A stretch of DNA of 64,000 nucleotides from Pontibacillus marinus BH030004 = DSM 16465 (GCF_000425225.1 NZ_AULJ01000013.1:107707-171706), one strand, 5' to 3'; counted from the first letter of the stretch, positions 1 through 9,424 are shown. Program-made: numbers and translations. Notes: a model not told the origin generated them from the letters alone.

Positions 1-352
1 CAGATAAGGTCTTTCCACCATCAGTACTTTTTTGGATTCCTAGAGGGTTAGGTAGTTTGGATCCTTTACCGGGGTGTCCACTTGTATAAAAACCCTTATC
101 CACTACATTAAAACCCATATAATCATTGTTTTGCTTAGTTGTCGCATTCCATTTCTTATCTTTATAAAACTTTAAGCCATCGTGGGAAGCGAAAGCGATG
201 CCTTTCTCACCCATATACCCTATTCCATGAACGTGTTCTAATTTTCCATCAAACTCTGTCAAGAACTCTTCATCACTTTGATTAGATTGACCACATGCTC
301 CTAATAGTAAGATGCTTAGTAGAACACTAAGTAAAGTTATTTTTTGTCGCAA
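1..352 (-). CDS. Lipoprotein, F510_1955-type BNR/glycosylhydrolase-like, 3' end outside window
   Basis: This is the N-terminal part of a secreted lipoprotein; the rest lies beyond base 1. Translation from TTG at 352 (AGAAGGG upstream) gives a hydrophobic leader and a lipobox LLGAC with the lipidated Cys at residue 20. A Ser/Gln/Asp-rich linker and a segment with HVHGIGY, ASHDGL, YMGFN, TSGHPGKGS and KSTDGGKT follow. The last motif looks like an Asp-box from a beta-propeller, and the whole segment resembles the family annotated F510_1955 glycosylhydrolase (from memory, not searched). It is divergent from the copper-binding Csp-like gene, a pairing that suggests a role in metal stress. Enzyme activity is not shown; it may be a non-catalytic propeller. 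Confidence 0.7.
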   Translation of the reverse strand, partial: MRQKITLLSVLLSILLLGACGQSNQSDEEFLTEFDGKLEHVHGIGYMGEKGIAFASHDGLKFYKDKKWNATTKQNNDYMGFNVVDKGFYTSGHPGKGSKLPNPLGIQKSTDGGKTLS

Positions 353-594
353 TTTTTATACTTCCCTTCTTTTTCTTAAATGGTATCTGCATTATACAAA
401 TCAATTATCAAAAAACTGTGCAAGAAACATGTCTAAATTGTGTACATTTTCATGATTCACAACATTAGAAACCTGTAAACCCTCCAAAAAAGTGATTGGT
501 TGTATAGGAGTCACGTTAGTTTTTTGTTATTGAATAAAGAACAACAATTCTAGACAATATAAGTTTTGTTAAAAAAATTATGGAGGGTTCATTT

Positions 595-939
595 ATGGGA
601 GTATTATCTACATCACCATCGAATATGGATGCTTGTATTGAAGAATGTCTTAAATGTGTTCGAGCATGTGAGGAATGTTACTACGCTTGTATGAATGAGT
701 CGGATGTGCAAAACCGCCTACATTGCATAAGCACACTCAATGATTGCGCTGAAATTTGTGCTCAAGCTACACAATATATGTCACGTAACAGCCAGTTCGC
801 GAAGCAACTGTGTACGCTATGTGCGACTATTTGTGAGCAATGTGCAACGGAATGTGAAAAGTTCGAGGACAAACACTGTCAGGAATGTGCTCAGATTTGC
901 CGTACTTGTGCTGATGAATGCAGAAAGATGTCTGCCTAA
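595..939 (+). CDS. Four-helix bundle copper-binding protein (DUF326/Csp-like)
   Basis: Small cytosolic protein of 114 aa with 19 cysteines, mostly in CxxxC or CxxC spacing along predicted helices (DACIEECLKCVRACEEC, QLCTLCATICEQCATEC). This is the signature of the DUF326/copper storage protein family, in which Cys lining a four-helix bundle bind many Cu(I) ions. No signal peptide is visible, so it resembles the cytosolic Csp3 type. The start is placed at ATG 595 because GGAGGG at 582-587 is its Shine-Dalgarno site; the in-frame ATG at 580 would put that motif inside the gene. It is divergent from the lipoprotein at 1-352 and is followed by a terminator. Copper binding is inferred from the family. 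Confidence 0.85.
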   Translation: MGVLSTSPSNMDACIEECLKCVRACEECYYACMNESDVQNRLHCISTLNDCAEICAQATQYMSRNSQFAKQLCTLCATICEQCATECEKFEDKHCQECAQICRTCADECRKMSA

Positions 940-962
940 ATTAAACACATAAAAATATCGCT

Positions 963-998
963 AAAAATCCGTGTCCTTTTTGGGAGACGGATTTTTGT
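963..998 (+). terminator. Rho-independent terminator after the Csp-like gene
   Basis: AAAAATCCGT pairs with ACGGATTTTT across a 14-nt loop, ending in a T tract. Confidence 0.8.
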
Positions 999-1148
999 GT
1001 CTGATATAATTTAACGCATGCACATCTTATAAATGGGTATAACTTACTAATAAGGAGTATAGATGTACGATACATTCATTATAGAAAGCTATCCCTGTAT
1101 CTGATATTCTAGAGTTTGTGCGTGAAATTGCAGAATAAGAGGTGCTTT

Positions 1149-2093
1149 ATGGAAAGAATAGCAATACTTCTTCCTTGTTATAACGAGGAACAAACCATTG
1201 GGAAAGTGATTGAGGACTTCCGTTCAGAACTTCCTAATGCCGATATTTATGTTTATGACAATAATTCTTCTGACCGTACTTCTGAAGTCGCTGAAGAGCA
1301 TGGTGCTATTGTAAGGAAAGAGTGGCGACAAGGAAAAGGAAATGTAGTCCGTTCTATGTTTCGTGAGGTTGAGGCAGATATCTATGTCATGGCTGATGGG
1401 GATGATACGTATCCACCTAAGTTTGTTCATGATCTTATTCAACCTATTCGGGAAAAGAAAGCGAATATGACAATTGGTGACCGTCTTAGTAATGGGACGT
1501 ATTATGATGAGAATCAGCGGAGCTTTCATAGTTTTGGCAATAACTTAGTTAAAGGTCTTATTAATCGTTTATATAAAAGCAATATTACAGATATTATGAC
1601 GGGATATCGCGCCTTTGATCAGCTTTTTGTAAAGTCTATGCCAGTTATGAGCTCTGGTTTTGCTATTGAAACAGAAATGAGCATTCATTCTTTAGATAAA
1701 AAATTCCTCATTCAAGAGGTTCCAATCGATTATCGTGATCGTCCTGAAGGTAGTGAATCTAAGCTAAATACGTTTTCAGACGGATTTAAAGTACTGAAAA
1801 TGATTTTTACTTTATTCAAAGAGTATAAGCCTTTTGTGTTTTTCTCCTTATGGACAATGATATTTATCTTATTTGGACTATTAGTAGGAATACCCGTAAT
1901 ATCAGAGTTTATTTATACAGGTTTTGTTTCGAAGGTCCCTTCCGCAATACTTGCAACAGGATTTATGATTCTTGGTGTTCTATCATTTGCTTGCGGCTTA
2001 ATTTTAGACGTTATGTCAGCTACGAACCGAAAACAATATGAACTAGAACTAAATCAACTTTATGATCGAATCAGGAGGAAGGGCGATGAGTAA
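1149..2093 (+). CDS. Family 2 glycosyltransferase, polyprenyl-phosphate sugar synthase type
   Basis: 314 aa. The N-terminal GT-A domain has LLPCYNEEQTIGKV, the acceptor/donor motif DNNSSDRT and the metal-binding MADGDDTYPP, then TGYRAFD. The last ~90 residues contain two membrane helices (starting at PFVFFSLWTMIFILFG and AILATGFMILGVL). This matches DPM1/CsbB/GtrB-like enzymes that load a sugar onto a polyprenyl phosphate at the inner membrane face. ATG 1149 is chosen because AAGAGGTG precedes it and the conserved domain starts at once; the upstream start at 1116 has no such support. The gene overlaps the next by 8 bp (ATGAGTAA), so the two are translationally coupled. The sugar cannot be predicted. 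Confidence 0.87.
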   Translation: MERIAILLPCYNEEQTIGKVIEDFRSELPNADIYVYDNNSSDRTSEVAEEHGAIVRKEWRQGKGNVVRSMFREVEADIYVMADGDDTYPPKFVHDLIQPIREKKANMTIGDRLSNGTYYDENQRSFHSFGNNLVKGLINRLYKSNITDIMTGYRAFDQLFVKSMPVMSSGFAIETEMSIHSLDKKFLIQEVPIDYRDRPEGSESKLNTFSDGFKVLKMIFTLFKEYKPFVFFSLWTMIFILFGLLVGIPVISEFIYTGFVSKVPSAILATGFMILGVLSFACGLILDVMSATNRKQYELELNQLYDRIRRKGDE

Positions 2094-3819
2094 CTCAAAT
2101 GTTCTCATACGTGGAATGGTATCTGTTGTAGCAAGTTTCATAGCTACAGCAGGTATCATTTCTTTCTATGAGCCTTTTTATAAATTCACTATGATTATCG
2201 GATTCATTATGTTTTGTCTATTTGCAGTGACAATCTATTTTGTCTCGAATAAATATGACCGATTTGAAATCTTAAAAGAGTCGCATAACCTATGGAGTCT
2301 TCTATTTATTCTCCTTTTCCCAATACTTATTATGATTAGTACAGCCCCTGATCAATCTCATATTGAGACCACAATCATGCAGATTGTGACCTATTTGATT
2401 ACATATGTTGTCTATGTAGGGTTATTACTTGGTTTAATAGAAATTATATTTAGACTTAATGTTAAGGGAAGTTCTCTAAAGTTCAGTTTTTTGATTTATT
2501 TTATGATCCCTGTTATTGGGTGGGCTCTTTACTTGATCGCTTTTTATCCAGGTACAATGACTCCGGATTCCTTAGCCCAATGGGGGCAAGCTCACTCCTA
2601 CGAATGGAATAATTGGCATCCTATTGTTCATACCTGGTTACTAACTGCTTTGCTGCAACTTTGGGATTCACCAGCGATTATTTCATCCTTTCAAATCTTG
2701 ATTATGGCTTTAATTTGGGCATACAGTATGAAATCAATAGAGAAAAAAGGTGTTTCTTTTCTGGCCTTAGCTCTATTTAGTATTGTAGCTGCAGCCTGGC
2801 CTGTACTTGGCATCTTCTCTATCACACTTTGGAAAGATATTTTATATAGCTTTGTCCTATTCCTTTTTTGTGTACTCATATTTAACATGGTTTTCACAAG
2901 AGGACTTTGGTTAGACAAAAAGCGAAACTTAATCCTTCTATTGATCACTTCATTAGCTGTGGTCTTCTTTCGTCATAATGGATTCCCTGTTTTTCTTGTA
3001 ACAGGTGTGTTTCTCTTTATTGTGTTCAGGAAACATTGGAAGCCTTTGTTATTGAATTTCGTAGCAATTATTGGGATCTATTTAATCGTAACAGGTCCAG
3101 TCTTTTCAGCGTTCAATGTGGAACCTACTGAACTTAAAGAAGCACTGGGTATCCCAACACAACAAATAGCTAATATTGTGGAAAATGGAGAAATGACGCA
3201 AGAACAAAAAGAATATATAAATGAAGTTATGCCACTTGAGATATGGAAAAAATATTATCACCCTTACAAAGTTGATCCACTTAAGTTTTCAGGTGAATAT
3301 GATGATGTCTACATTTCAGAGACTTTTGGTCAATTTCTGAAGGTCTGGTCTGGAATGGTTATTCAAAATCCTGGCCTGGCTATAGAGGCGTTTTTAAGAG
3401 AAACATCTGTTGTATGGCAAATGCATGAACCCGAAGAACCTGGTTACACATCGAAATACGTAACAAACATTTATTTAAACAATGAATTTGGTTTAGAAAA
3501 TAAAGTGATTGACGAAAAACTCACGAAAGATATGCGGGAGTATTTAGAGGATAGCCAAGAGAACTTTCTAACAACGATATGGCGACCAGCTAGTTATTTA
3601 TTAACGATCCTATTTCTAACGTTTGCTGCCGTTATGAAACACGGTAAAAGTGGTAGCATCTGGTTGATTGCCTTACCTGTTCTGTTAAATGTAGGTTCTG
3701 TTGCAGCTAGCCTCCCTGCGCAAGAATTTAGATATTTATTCTCCAATGTACCACTAGCCCTATTCTTAATTGCAGTGATGTGGATTGGACGAGATGACAA
3801 GAGGGTTTTATATGAGTAG
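2086..3819 (+). CDS. Polytopic membrane protein, DUF6020-like (putative GT-C glycosyltransferase)
   Basis: 577 aa with roughly 12 hydrophobic segments and an extracytoplasmic region at about residues 350-500. The conserved stretch YPGTMTPDSLAQWGQ plus NNWHPIVHTW is typical of the DUF6020 family and resembles the acidic and WHP-containing first loop of GT-C enzymes, which use lipid-linked sugar donors on the outer face. Start ATG 2086 lies 9 bases after AGGAGG (2071-2076) and overlaps the GT2 stop codon. The operon context (GT2 before it, two small flippase-like proteins after it) supports a final transferase step. GT-C activity is inferred, and the acceptor is unknown. Confidence 0.7.
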   Translation: MSNSNVLIRGMVSVVASFIATAGIISFYEPFYKFTMIIGFIMFCLFAVTIYFVSNKYDRFEILKESHNLWSLLFILLFPILIMISTAPDQSHIETTIMQIVTYLITYVVYVGLLLGLIEIIFRLNVKGSSLKFSFLIYFMIPVIGWALYLIAFYPGTMTPDSLAQWGQAHSYEWNNWHPIVHTWLLTALLQLWDSPAIISSFQILIMALIWAYSMKSIEKKGVSFLALALFSIVAAAWPVLGIFSITLWKDILYSFVLFLFCVLIFNMVFTRGLWLDKKRNLILLLITSLAVVFFRHNGFPVFLVTGVFLFIVFRKHWKPLLLNFVAIIGIYLIVTGPVFSAFNVEPTELKEALGIPTQQIANIVENGEMTQEQKEYINEVMPLEIWKKYYHPYKVDPLKFSGEYDDVYISETFGQFLKVWSGMVIQNPGLAIEAFLRETSVVWQMHEPEEPGYTSKYVTNIYLNNEFGLENKVIDEKLTKDMREYLEDSQENFLTTIWRPASYLLTILFLTFAAVMKHGKSGSIWLIALPVLLNVGSVAASLPAQEFRYLFSNVPLALFLIAVMWIGRDDKRVLYE

Positions 3820-4159
3820 ATTTACAAAATCCATTAAAGAAAATCGAACAGGTATTATTCTCATGACACTAGCAGCCTTTCTAATATCTCTTGGTCAAAT
3901 GTATTGGAAGCTTTCAGGCGCTGGTATTAACTTGGAGTTAATAGGAGGCTTTATCTTTTACTTCCTTGGTGCTGTACTAATGATTGTATCTTTCCGGTTC
4001 GGAAGCTTGTCGGTCCTCCACCCTTTGCTTAGTTTAGGGTATGTATTCGCTCTTTTCCTTGGGGTGTTTTTTATCGGCGAAAGCATCGGTCTATTACACT
4101 TACTTGGGATGTTACTCATTATTATAGGAGTTATTCTCATAGGGGGTGGAGATCATTAA
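3812..4159 (+). CDS. Small DMT/SMR-type membrane protein, subunit 1
   Basis: 115 aa with four predicted transmembrane helices: GIILMTLAAFLISLGQMYW, LIGGFIFYFLGAVLMIV, SVLHPLLSLGYVFALFLGVFF and LHLLGMLLIIIGVILIG. The pattern matches one half of an EamA transporter or an SMR/ArnE-like protein, including the HPLLSLGYVFALFLG helix common in these half-units. ATG 3812 overlaps the DUF6020 stop by 8 bp and has AAGAGGG upstream. With the next gene it probably forms a heterodimer. In a glycolipid operon the likely cargo is a polyprenyl-phosphate sugar rather than a drug; this is an inference. Confidence 0.75.
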   Translation: MSRFTKSIKENRTGIILMTLAAFLISLGQMYWKLSGAGINLELIGGFIFYFLGAVLMIVSFRFGSLSVLHPLLSLGYVFALFLGVFFIGESIGLLHLLGMLLIIIGVILIGGGDH

Positions 4160-4478
4160 GCTATTACTCATCATTTTTATGACATTGTTCGGTTCTCTTG
4201 GCGGCTTTTTCTTTAAAAAAGCTAGTGATCACCCACTGGGATTCAATGTTCCGTTTATTACAAAGCTGGGCATCGGAGGAACGTTTTATATGACAGGTGC
4301 ACTACTTAATATCTATTTATTAACGTTACTCCCCTATACTGTTGTCTACCCTATTACATCAGTCACCTATATATGGACCATGATTTTATCAGCTTATTTC
4401 TTACATGAGAAAATTACGATTAAGAAAATGATTGGAGTTCTTCTAATATCATTAGGTTCAGTATTGTTAGTATTATAA
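4146..4478 (+). CDS. Small DMT/SMR-type membrane protein, subunit 2
   Basis: 110 aa, four predicted helices, with SLGGFFFKKASDHPLG near the N-terminus and YPITSVTYIWTMILSAYFLHEKIT in the third and fourth helices, as in ArnF/EmrE-like half-transporters. It overlaps the previous gene by 14 bp in another frame, suggesting tight coupling and a 1:1 heteromer. GTG 4146 is the most upstream start but its G-rich SD site is almost adjacent, so initiation a few codons downstream (for example ATG 4179) is possible. Last gene of the operon, followed by a strong terminator. Confidence 0.75.
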   Translation: MEIIKLLLIIFMTLFGSLGGFFFKKASDHPLGFNVPFITKLGIGGTFYMTGALLNIYLLTLLPYTVVYPITSVTYIWTMILSAYFLHEKITIKKMIGVLLISLGSVLLVL

Positions 4479-4507
4479 AAAGCATTCTCCTATTGGAGAG
4501 TGCTTTT
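4477..4507 (+). terminator. Terminator of the GT2-DUF6020-DMT operon
   Basis: AAAAGCATTCTCC tatt GGAGAGTGCTTTT, a perfect hairpin with a T tract directly after the operon. Confidence 0.88.
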
Positions 4508-4604
4508 GTATTGTCATAGCTTTGTAAAAAACGAAAACAAACAATCTCTTATACTTCATGATATAATGCTAGTGGTAAATATAATGGATAAGGGTTGATG
4601 AAAG

Positions 4605-5105
4605 ATGTTACAAAAACTTAAGGTATCTACTCTGCTAGCTGGTCTACTTGTTATGACTATAGCCGCTTCTGGTTGTGGTAAACATGAAGAAAATGCAGAT
4701 CAGGGCTTTAGTGATTCAGCTATTGGAGATATACGTGAAGAAACAAAATCTCACAGTGTACTTCCCTCTTTCTTAGAAGAAAAGCCAGAACAAATGAGTG
4801 TGATTTACGAAGCGGTTGTAAACCACAAAGAAGTTGTTGAACAAATGCCATGTTATTGTGGTTGTGGTGAATCTGTTGATCATAAGAGTAATTATGACTG
4901 TTTTGTATATGATGATACCGAAAAAGATTCTGTCGTTTGGGACGATCATGCAACAAAATGTGGAGTTTGCCTAGAGACAGCTGTTGAGTCTATCAACCAG
5001 TATAATGAAGGAAAATCAATAAAAGAAATAAGAAACATGATAGATGAAACGTATAATAATGGAGACTATGCAAAACCAACACCTACTCCACCTGTTAAAT
5101 CGTAA
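4605..5105 (+). CDS. PCYCGC-motif lipoprotein
   Basis: 166 aa. A Lys-containing leader and lipobox ASGC place the lipidated Cys at residue 24. The signature PCYCGC lies at residues 82-87, followed by an acidic stretch with DCFVYDD and a TKCGVC pair. The family (PCYCGC domain) is extracytoplasmic and Cys-rich; function is unproven, but such spacing often binds metal or heme or takes part in redox chemistry. The gene stands alone between two terminator-like hairpins and converges on the arg operon. I infer membrane anchoring on the outer face. Confidence 0.82.
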   Translation: MLQKLKVSTLLAGLLVMTIAASGCGKHEENADQGFSDSAIGDIREETKSHSVLPSFLEEKPEQMSVIYEAVVNHKEVVEQMPCYCGCGESVDHKSNYDCFVYDDTEKDSVVWDDHATKCGVCLETAVESINQYNEGKSIKEIRNMIDETYNNGDYAKPTPTPPVKS

Positions 5106-5128
5106 CCATTTTACTGACTTGCAAAGAT

Positions 5129-5179
5129 AGTAGTTCAATTAAGGATGCAAATACACTTTGCATCCAAAACTGAACTACT
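5129..5179. terminator. Long imperfect hairpin between convergent genes
   Basis: AGTAGTTCA and GGATGCAAA on one side pair with TTTGCATCC and TGAACTACT on the other, with small internal loops. It lies between the PCYCGC gene and the end of argF. There is no long T tract, so termination in either direction is only likely. Confidence 0.5.
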
Positions 5180-5206
5180 GTTAGAAGATGAGTTAGACTA
5201 ATATAC

Positions 5207-6175
5207 TTATAATAAGTTTTTTAATATTGCCTTTTGAGCATGCAAACGGTTTTCGGCTTCGTCATATACGACTGAGTTTGGTCCGTCTATAATTTCAGAA
5301 GTGACTTCCTCTTCTCTATGTGCTGGTAAACAATGAAGAAAGATGAAGTCTTCTTTGGCAGCTTCACATATAGAGGCGTTAACTTGGTAAGAATGGAATG
5401 CTTCAAGGCGTTGTTTCTCTTCCTCCTCTTGCCCCATGCTTGCCCACACGTCCGTTACAATTATATCAGCCTGTTCAGCGGCTTCCTTAGGTGAAGTTGT
5501 ATAGGTTATTTGGCTCCCCTTACCTAGAGCTTTCTGCTTTGCTTTTTCAAAGATTTCTTCTGCAGGTTGATAACCTTCTGGGGTTGCAATAGATAGATCC
5601 ATACCTACACATGCCGCGCCTTCAAGCAATGAATGGCACATGTTATTATGACCATCACCAACATAACATAATTTAAGGTTAGATAACGTTCCTTTATACT
5701 CATAAATCGTTAATAGATCAGCGAGTACTTGTGTTGGATGATGCATATCCGTTAGCCCATTAATAATCGGTACATCCGCATGATGAGCAAGTTGTTCAAT
5801 GGTTGAATGATCAAACGTCCGAATCATGATGCCATCTACATAGCGGGATAGAACTTTCGCTGTATCCTCAATCGATTCGCCTCTTCCTAATTGAAGGTCG
5901 TTCGCATTTAAGAATATTCCATCACCACCTAACTGTTTCATACCAACTTCAAAAGATACGCGTGTTCGTGTAGATGATTTCTCGAAAATCATTCCTAATA
6001 CCTTACCCTTTAAATAAGGATGTGGTATTCCATTCTTTAGCTGTCTTTTCATTTCCATGGCTTGATCTAATAGTTCATAAATGTCTTTGCTATTAAAATC
6101 ATCAAGAGTTAAAAAGTCTTTATATTTTTTCGTCATTTGAGATGAACTCTTCTCTTGTACAATATTGATACTCAT
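5207..6175 (-). CDS. argF: Ornithine carbamoyltransferase
   Basis: 322 aa, normal for the family. It makes citrulline from ornithine and carbamoyl phosphate. The carbamoyl-phosphate loop STRTR is at 68-72, MHHPTQ in the middle, and the ornithine-binding HCLPAHR near residue 280. ATG 6175 follows the carB stop with no gap; its SD (AAGGAG) lies inside the last carB codons, so the genes are coupled. Last gene of the arginine operon, as in B. subtilis argCJBD-carAB-argF. The N-terminus carries about 15 extra residues before the conserved KYKDFLTL. Confidence 0.95.
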   Translation of the reverse strand: MSINIVQEKSSSQMTKKYKDFLTLDDFNSKDIYELLDQAMEMKRQLKNGIPHPYLKGKVLGMIFEKSSTRTRVSFEVGMKQLGGDGIFLNANDLQLGRGESIEDTAKVLSRYVDGIMIRTFDHSTIEQLAHHADVPIINGLTDMHHPTQVLADLLTIYEYKGTLSNLKLCYVGDGHNNMCHSLLEGAACVGMDLSIATPEGYQPAEEIFEKAKQKALGKGSQITYTTSPKEAAEQADIIVTDVWASMGQEEEEKQRLEAFHSYQVNASICEAAKEDFIFLHCLPAHREEEVTSEIIDGPNSVVYDEAENRLHAQKAILKNLL

Positions 6176-9100
6176 TTACTTCACTCCTTCTTGGATAGAT
6201 GAATTTGCAGCCAAATTTCGATATTCTGTAAGAGTTGCTACGGACAGTACACACTTACGCTCTGAAAGTTTCATAGCCGCTTCAAACGTGTCGATCGCTG
6301 TGAATAATGGGACTTGATAGCGAATGGCAAGTTCTCTTATGTTAGAACCTAATGTTTCATTGTTTCGTCCCTGCTTAGGTATATTTAACACGCCAGCCAC
6401 TTGGCCATTTGACATCCAATGTTTAATAGAATCTATATTTTTTACTGATTCTGATACAGTTATCCCATGGTCGTTAAGGAATTTGGCTGTACCAGGAGTA
6501 GAAATGATCTGAAACCCTTTTTCTTTAATTCTTTTTAATACCTCTATACTTTTTATTTTTTCTCGTTCCGAGATGGTAACAAATATAACATTCTTTTGTT
6601 CAGAAAAGTGTAATGGATTTTTTTCTCCCATAAATAAAGCTTTATCTAGTGCATCTTCTACAACTTCTCCAAGGCCTAAACGTTCGCCTGTCGATTTCAT
6701 TTCTGGTCCTAATACCTGGTCAACATGTCGTAATTTGCTCGTTGAGAAAACAGGGGATTTAACAGCGTAGTAAGAGGTATTGTCATTTAGTCCATCTTTC
6801 AATCCTTGAGATTGTAAATCATCTCCTAGTTGAACCCTTACCGCTGCCTCTATCAACGAGTGGCCTGTTACTTTATTTACAATCGGAACTGTACGGGATG
6901 AACGTGGATTCACTTCAAGGATATATACAATGTCTTCGTGAATAACAAATTGTATGTTCAATAGCCCTCGAATGTTTAATGATCTGCAAATACGCTTGGT
7001 ATAATCAGCGATCGTATCTTTTATATAATCTGAATAAGAAACGGAAGGAAAAATAGTTACACTATCTCCGGAATGTACACCCGCTTTCTCGATGTGCTCA
7101 AAAACTCCTGGTATATAGACATTCTCCCCGTCACAGACAGCATCAATTTCACATTCATCTCCTGGTAGATACCGATCAACTAATAGTGGCCAAGATTCTG
7201 TAGAATGTTCGATTTGACGTTTCATGTAATTCTCCAAATCATGAGCATAATAGAATGTATACATCGATTGCCCACCGATCACATAGGACGGTCTCACGAG
7301 TATCGGAAAACCTAATTTCTTAGCAGCTTCACGTAATTCATGTCTGTTATATACAGTCTCTCCTTGTATATGGGGTATGTTTATTTGTTGTAATAGTTGA
7401 TAGAAATGATTGCGATCTTCCAACTGATCAATTGCATCAGTAGTAGTACCTAAAACCGGTACCCCTTCATCCTTTAATCCGTTGGCAAGATTAATAGCAG
7501 TTTGTCCTCCAAATTGTAAAAGAATCCCATCAACTTTTTCTTTCTCAACAACATTTAAAACGTCTTCTAAAGCCAAGGGTTCAAAATAGAGTCGATCTGC
7601 GGTGGAATAATCTGTGCTAACGGTTTCCGGATTATTATTGATAACAATAGCTTCATATCCTTTCTCTTTCACTGCGAAAGTCGCCTGTACAGAACAATAA
7701 TCAAACTCTACTCCCTGACCAATTCGTATTGGCCCAGACCCAACGATGAGGATTTTCGGTTTCTGATTGATTTCTACTTCATCTTCACCATGCTTAGTTG
7801 AGTAGTAATATGGGGTTTGAGCTATGAATTCAGCTGAACAAGTATCGACAAGCTTGTAACGATGGTGCAAACCTAGTAATCTAATTTTTTCCCTGACCTT
7901 TTCTTCTTCAACTTCATAGATTTGAGCAATCCGATGATCACTCATATTTAGGAGTTTTACTTGCTTAATCAAGGAATCAGGCACTTGATCCCAAGTATAA
8001 TAAGATAACTGGATTTCCAATTCTACAAGGTCTCTTATTTTTTCTAAGAACCATAAATCCATTTTTGTGACCTTTTGAACCTGTACGGTTTCTGTACCAC
8101 GTCTGAATAGTTCAGCAATAGCAAATAAACGTATGTCTGTTGCCTTTTTTAAATGATAATAGAGTGTACTTTCTTCAACATCTTTAAATGATGGATCGTA
8201 TAATCCTGAGATTCCTTTTAGTTCTAATGAACGTATACCTTTATACAGGGCTCCCTCAAAAGTTCTATCAATGGCCATTACCTCACCTGTAGCTTTCATC
8301 TGCGTTCCTAATTCACGGTCTGCTTCCGTGAACTTATCAAAAGGAAAACGAGGTAATTTGACAATGACGTAGTCAAGTGCCGGTTCGAATGCTGCGAATG
8401 TTGTTCCTGTAATCGGATTTGGAATTTCATCTAAATGGAATCCTATAGAGCATTTTGCTGCCATACTGGCAATTGGATAGCCCGTTGCTTTTGAGGCAAG
8501 TGCTGATGATCGGCTGACCCTTGGATTCACTTCAATAATGCAATATTGATCAGAATCAGGGTCAATCGCAAATTGAATATTACACCCTCCGATAATTCCT
8601 AATGCCCGAATAATTTTAACCGAAGCCGTTCTAAGTTTTTGATATTGAATATCTGTAAGGGTCTGTGATGGTGCAACTACTATGGAATCTCCTGTATGCA
8701 CGCCAACTGGATCTATATTTTCCATATTACAAACCGTCAAGCAAGTATCATTGGAGTCTCGCATAACTTCATATTCGATTTCCTTCCAACCTTTAATACT
8801 TTTTTCTATTAATACTTGATTGATCGGACTTAAATGCAATCCATTTTTTAAAATGGAGTCTAACTCTTCTTCATTTGAAGCTACTCCTCCGCCTGAGCCA
8901 CCTAACGTATAGGCAGGACGAATGATGATTGGAAAGCCAATGTTTTGAACAAACTCATATCCTTCTTCATACGTATGAATGATTTTCGATTCAGCGATCG
9001 GTTCCTCAATATCCAGCATTAGCTTTCTAAACTTTTCTCTGTCTTCTCCCTTCTGTATGGATTGAATTGGAGTTCCTAGAACATCAACGTCATACTGATC

Positions 9101-9424
9101 TAGAATTCCATTTTCATATAATTGTACGGTTAGATTTAAGCCTGTTTGGCCGCCGAGTGTTCCAATAATTCCATCAGGCTTTTCTTTTTTGATTACTTGT
9201 TCAATGGTAGATACGGTTAATGGTTCCATATATACCTTATCTGCCATTGATTCATCGGTCATGATGGTTGCCGGATTATTATTAATAAGGACTACTTCTA
9301 TATTTTCTTCTTTTAGTGCTAGACAGGCCTGTGTTCCTGCATAGTCAAATTCAGCTGCCTGACCTATGATGATAGGACCTGAGCCAATCACTAAAACTTT
9401 ATGAATATTCTTTTGCATAGGCAT
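6176..9424 (-). CDS. carB: Carbamoyl-phosphate synthase large subunit, arginine operon copy
   Basis: 1082 aa with the full three-part architecture. The first ATP-grasp half starts VLVIGSGPIIIGQAAEFDYAG; the second starts ILIVGSGPIRIGQGVEFDYC near residue 560; the C-terminal MGS-like allosteric domain (from about VIFVTISER) is present. With CarA it makes carbamoyl phosphate from glutamine, bicarbonate and two ATP. ATG 9424 has AGGTGAG upstream and overlaps carA by 26 bp. Its position between carA and argF marks it as the arginine-linked copy rather than the pyrimidine PyrAB; a second pair is expected elsewhere in the genome. Confidence 0.95.
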   Translation of the reverse strand: MPMQKNIHKVLVIGSGPIIIGQAAEFDYAGTQACLALKEENIEVVLINNNPATIMTDESMADKVYMEPLTVSTIEQVIKKEKPDGIIGTLGGQTGLNLTVQLYENGILDQYDVDVLGTPIQSIQKGEDREKFRKLMLDIEEPIAESKIIHTYEEGYEFVQNIGFPIIIRPAYTLGGSGGGVASNEEELDSILKNGLHLSPINQVLIEKSIKGWKEIEYEVMRDSNDTCLTVCNMENIDPVGVHTGDSIVVAPSQTLTDIQYQKLRTASVKIIRALGIIGGCNIQFAIDPDSDQYCIIEVNPRVSRSSALASKATGYPIASMAAKCSIGFHLDEIPNPITGTTFAAFEPALDYVIVKLPRFPFDKFTEADRELGTQMKATGEVMAIDRTFEGALYKGIRSLELKGISGLYDPSFKDVEESTLYYHLKKATDIRLFAIAELFRRGTETVQVQKVTKMDLWFLEKIRDLVELEIQLSYYTWDQVPDSLIKQVKLLNMSDHRIAQIYEVEEEKVREKIRLLGLHHRYKLVDTCSAEFIAQTPYYYSTKHGEDEVEINQKPKILIVGSGPIRIGQGVEFDYCSVQATFAVKEKGYEAIVINNNPETVSTDYSTADRLYFEPLALEDVLNVVEKEKVDGILLQFGGQTAINLANGLKDEGVPVLGTTTDAIDQLEDRNHFYQLLQQINIPHIQGETVYNRHELREAAKKLGFPILVRPSYVIGGQSMYTFYYAHDLENYMKRQIEHSTESWPLLVDRYLPGDECEIDAVCDGENVYIPGVFEHIEKAGVHSGDSVTIFPSVSYSDYIKDTIADYTKRICRSLNIRGLLNIQFVIHEDIVYILEVNPRSSRTVPIVNKVTGHSLIEAAVRVQLGDDLQSQGLKDGLNDNTSYYAVKSPVFSTSKLRHVDQVLGPEMKSTGERLGLGEVVEDALDKALFMGEKNPLHFSEQKNVIFVTISEREKIKSIEVLKRIKEKGFQIISTPGTAKFLNDHGITVSESVKNIDSIKHWMSNGQVAGVLNIPKQGRNNETLGSNIRELAIRYQVPLFTAIDTFEAAMKLSERKCVLSVATLTEYRNLAANSSIQEGVK

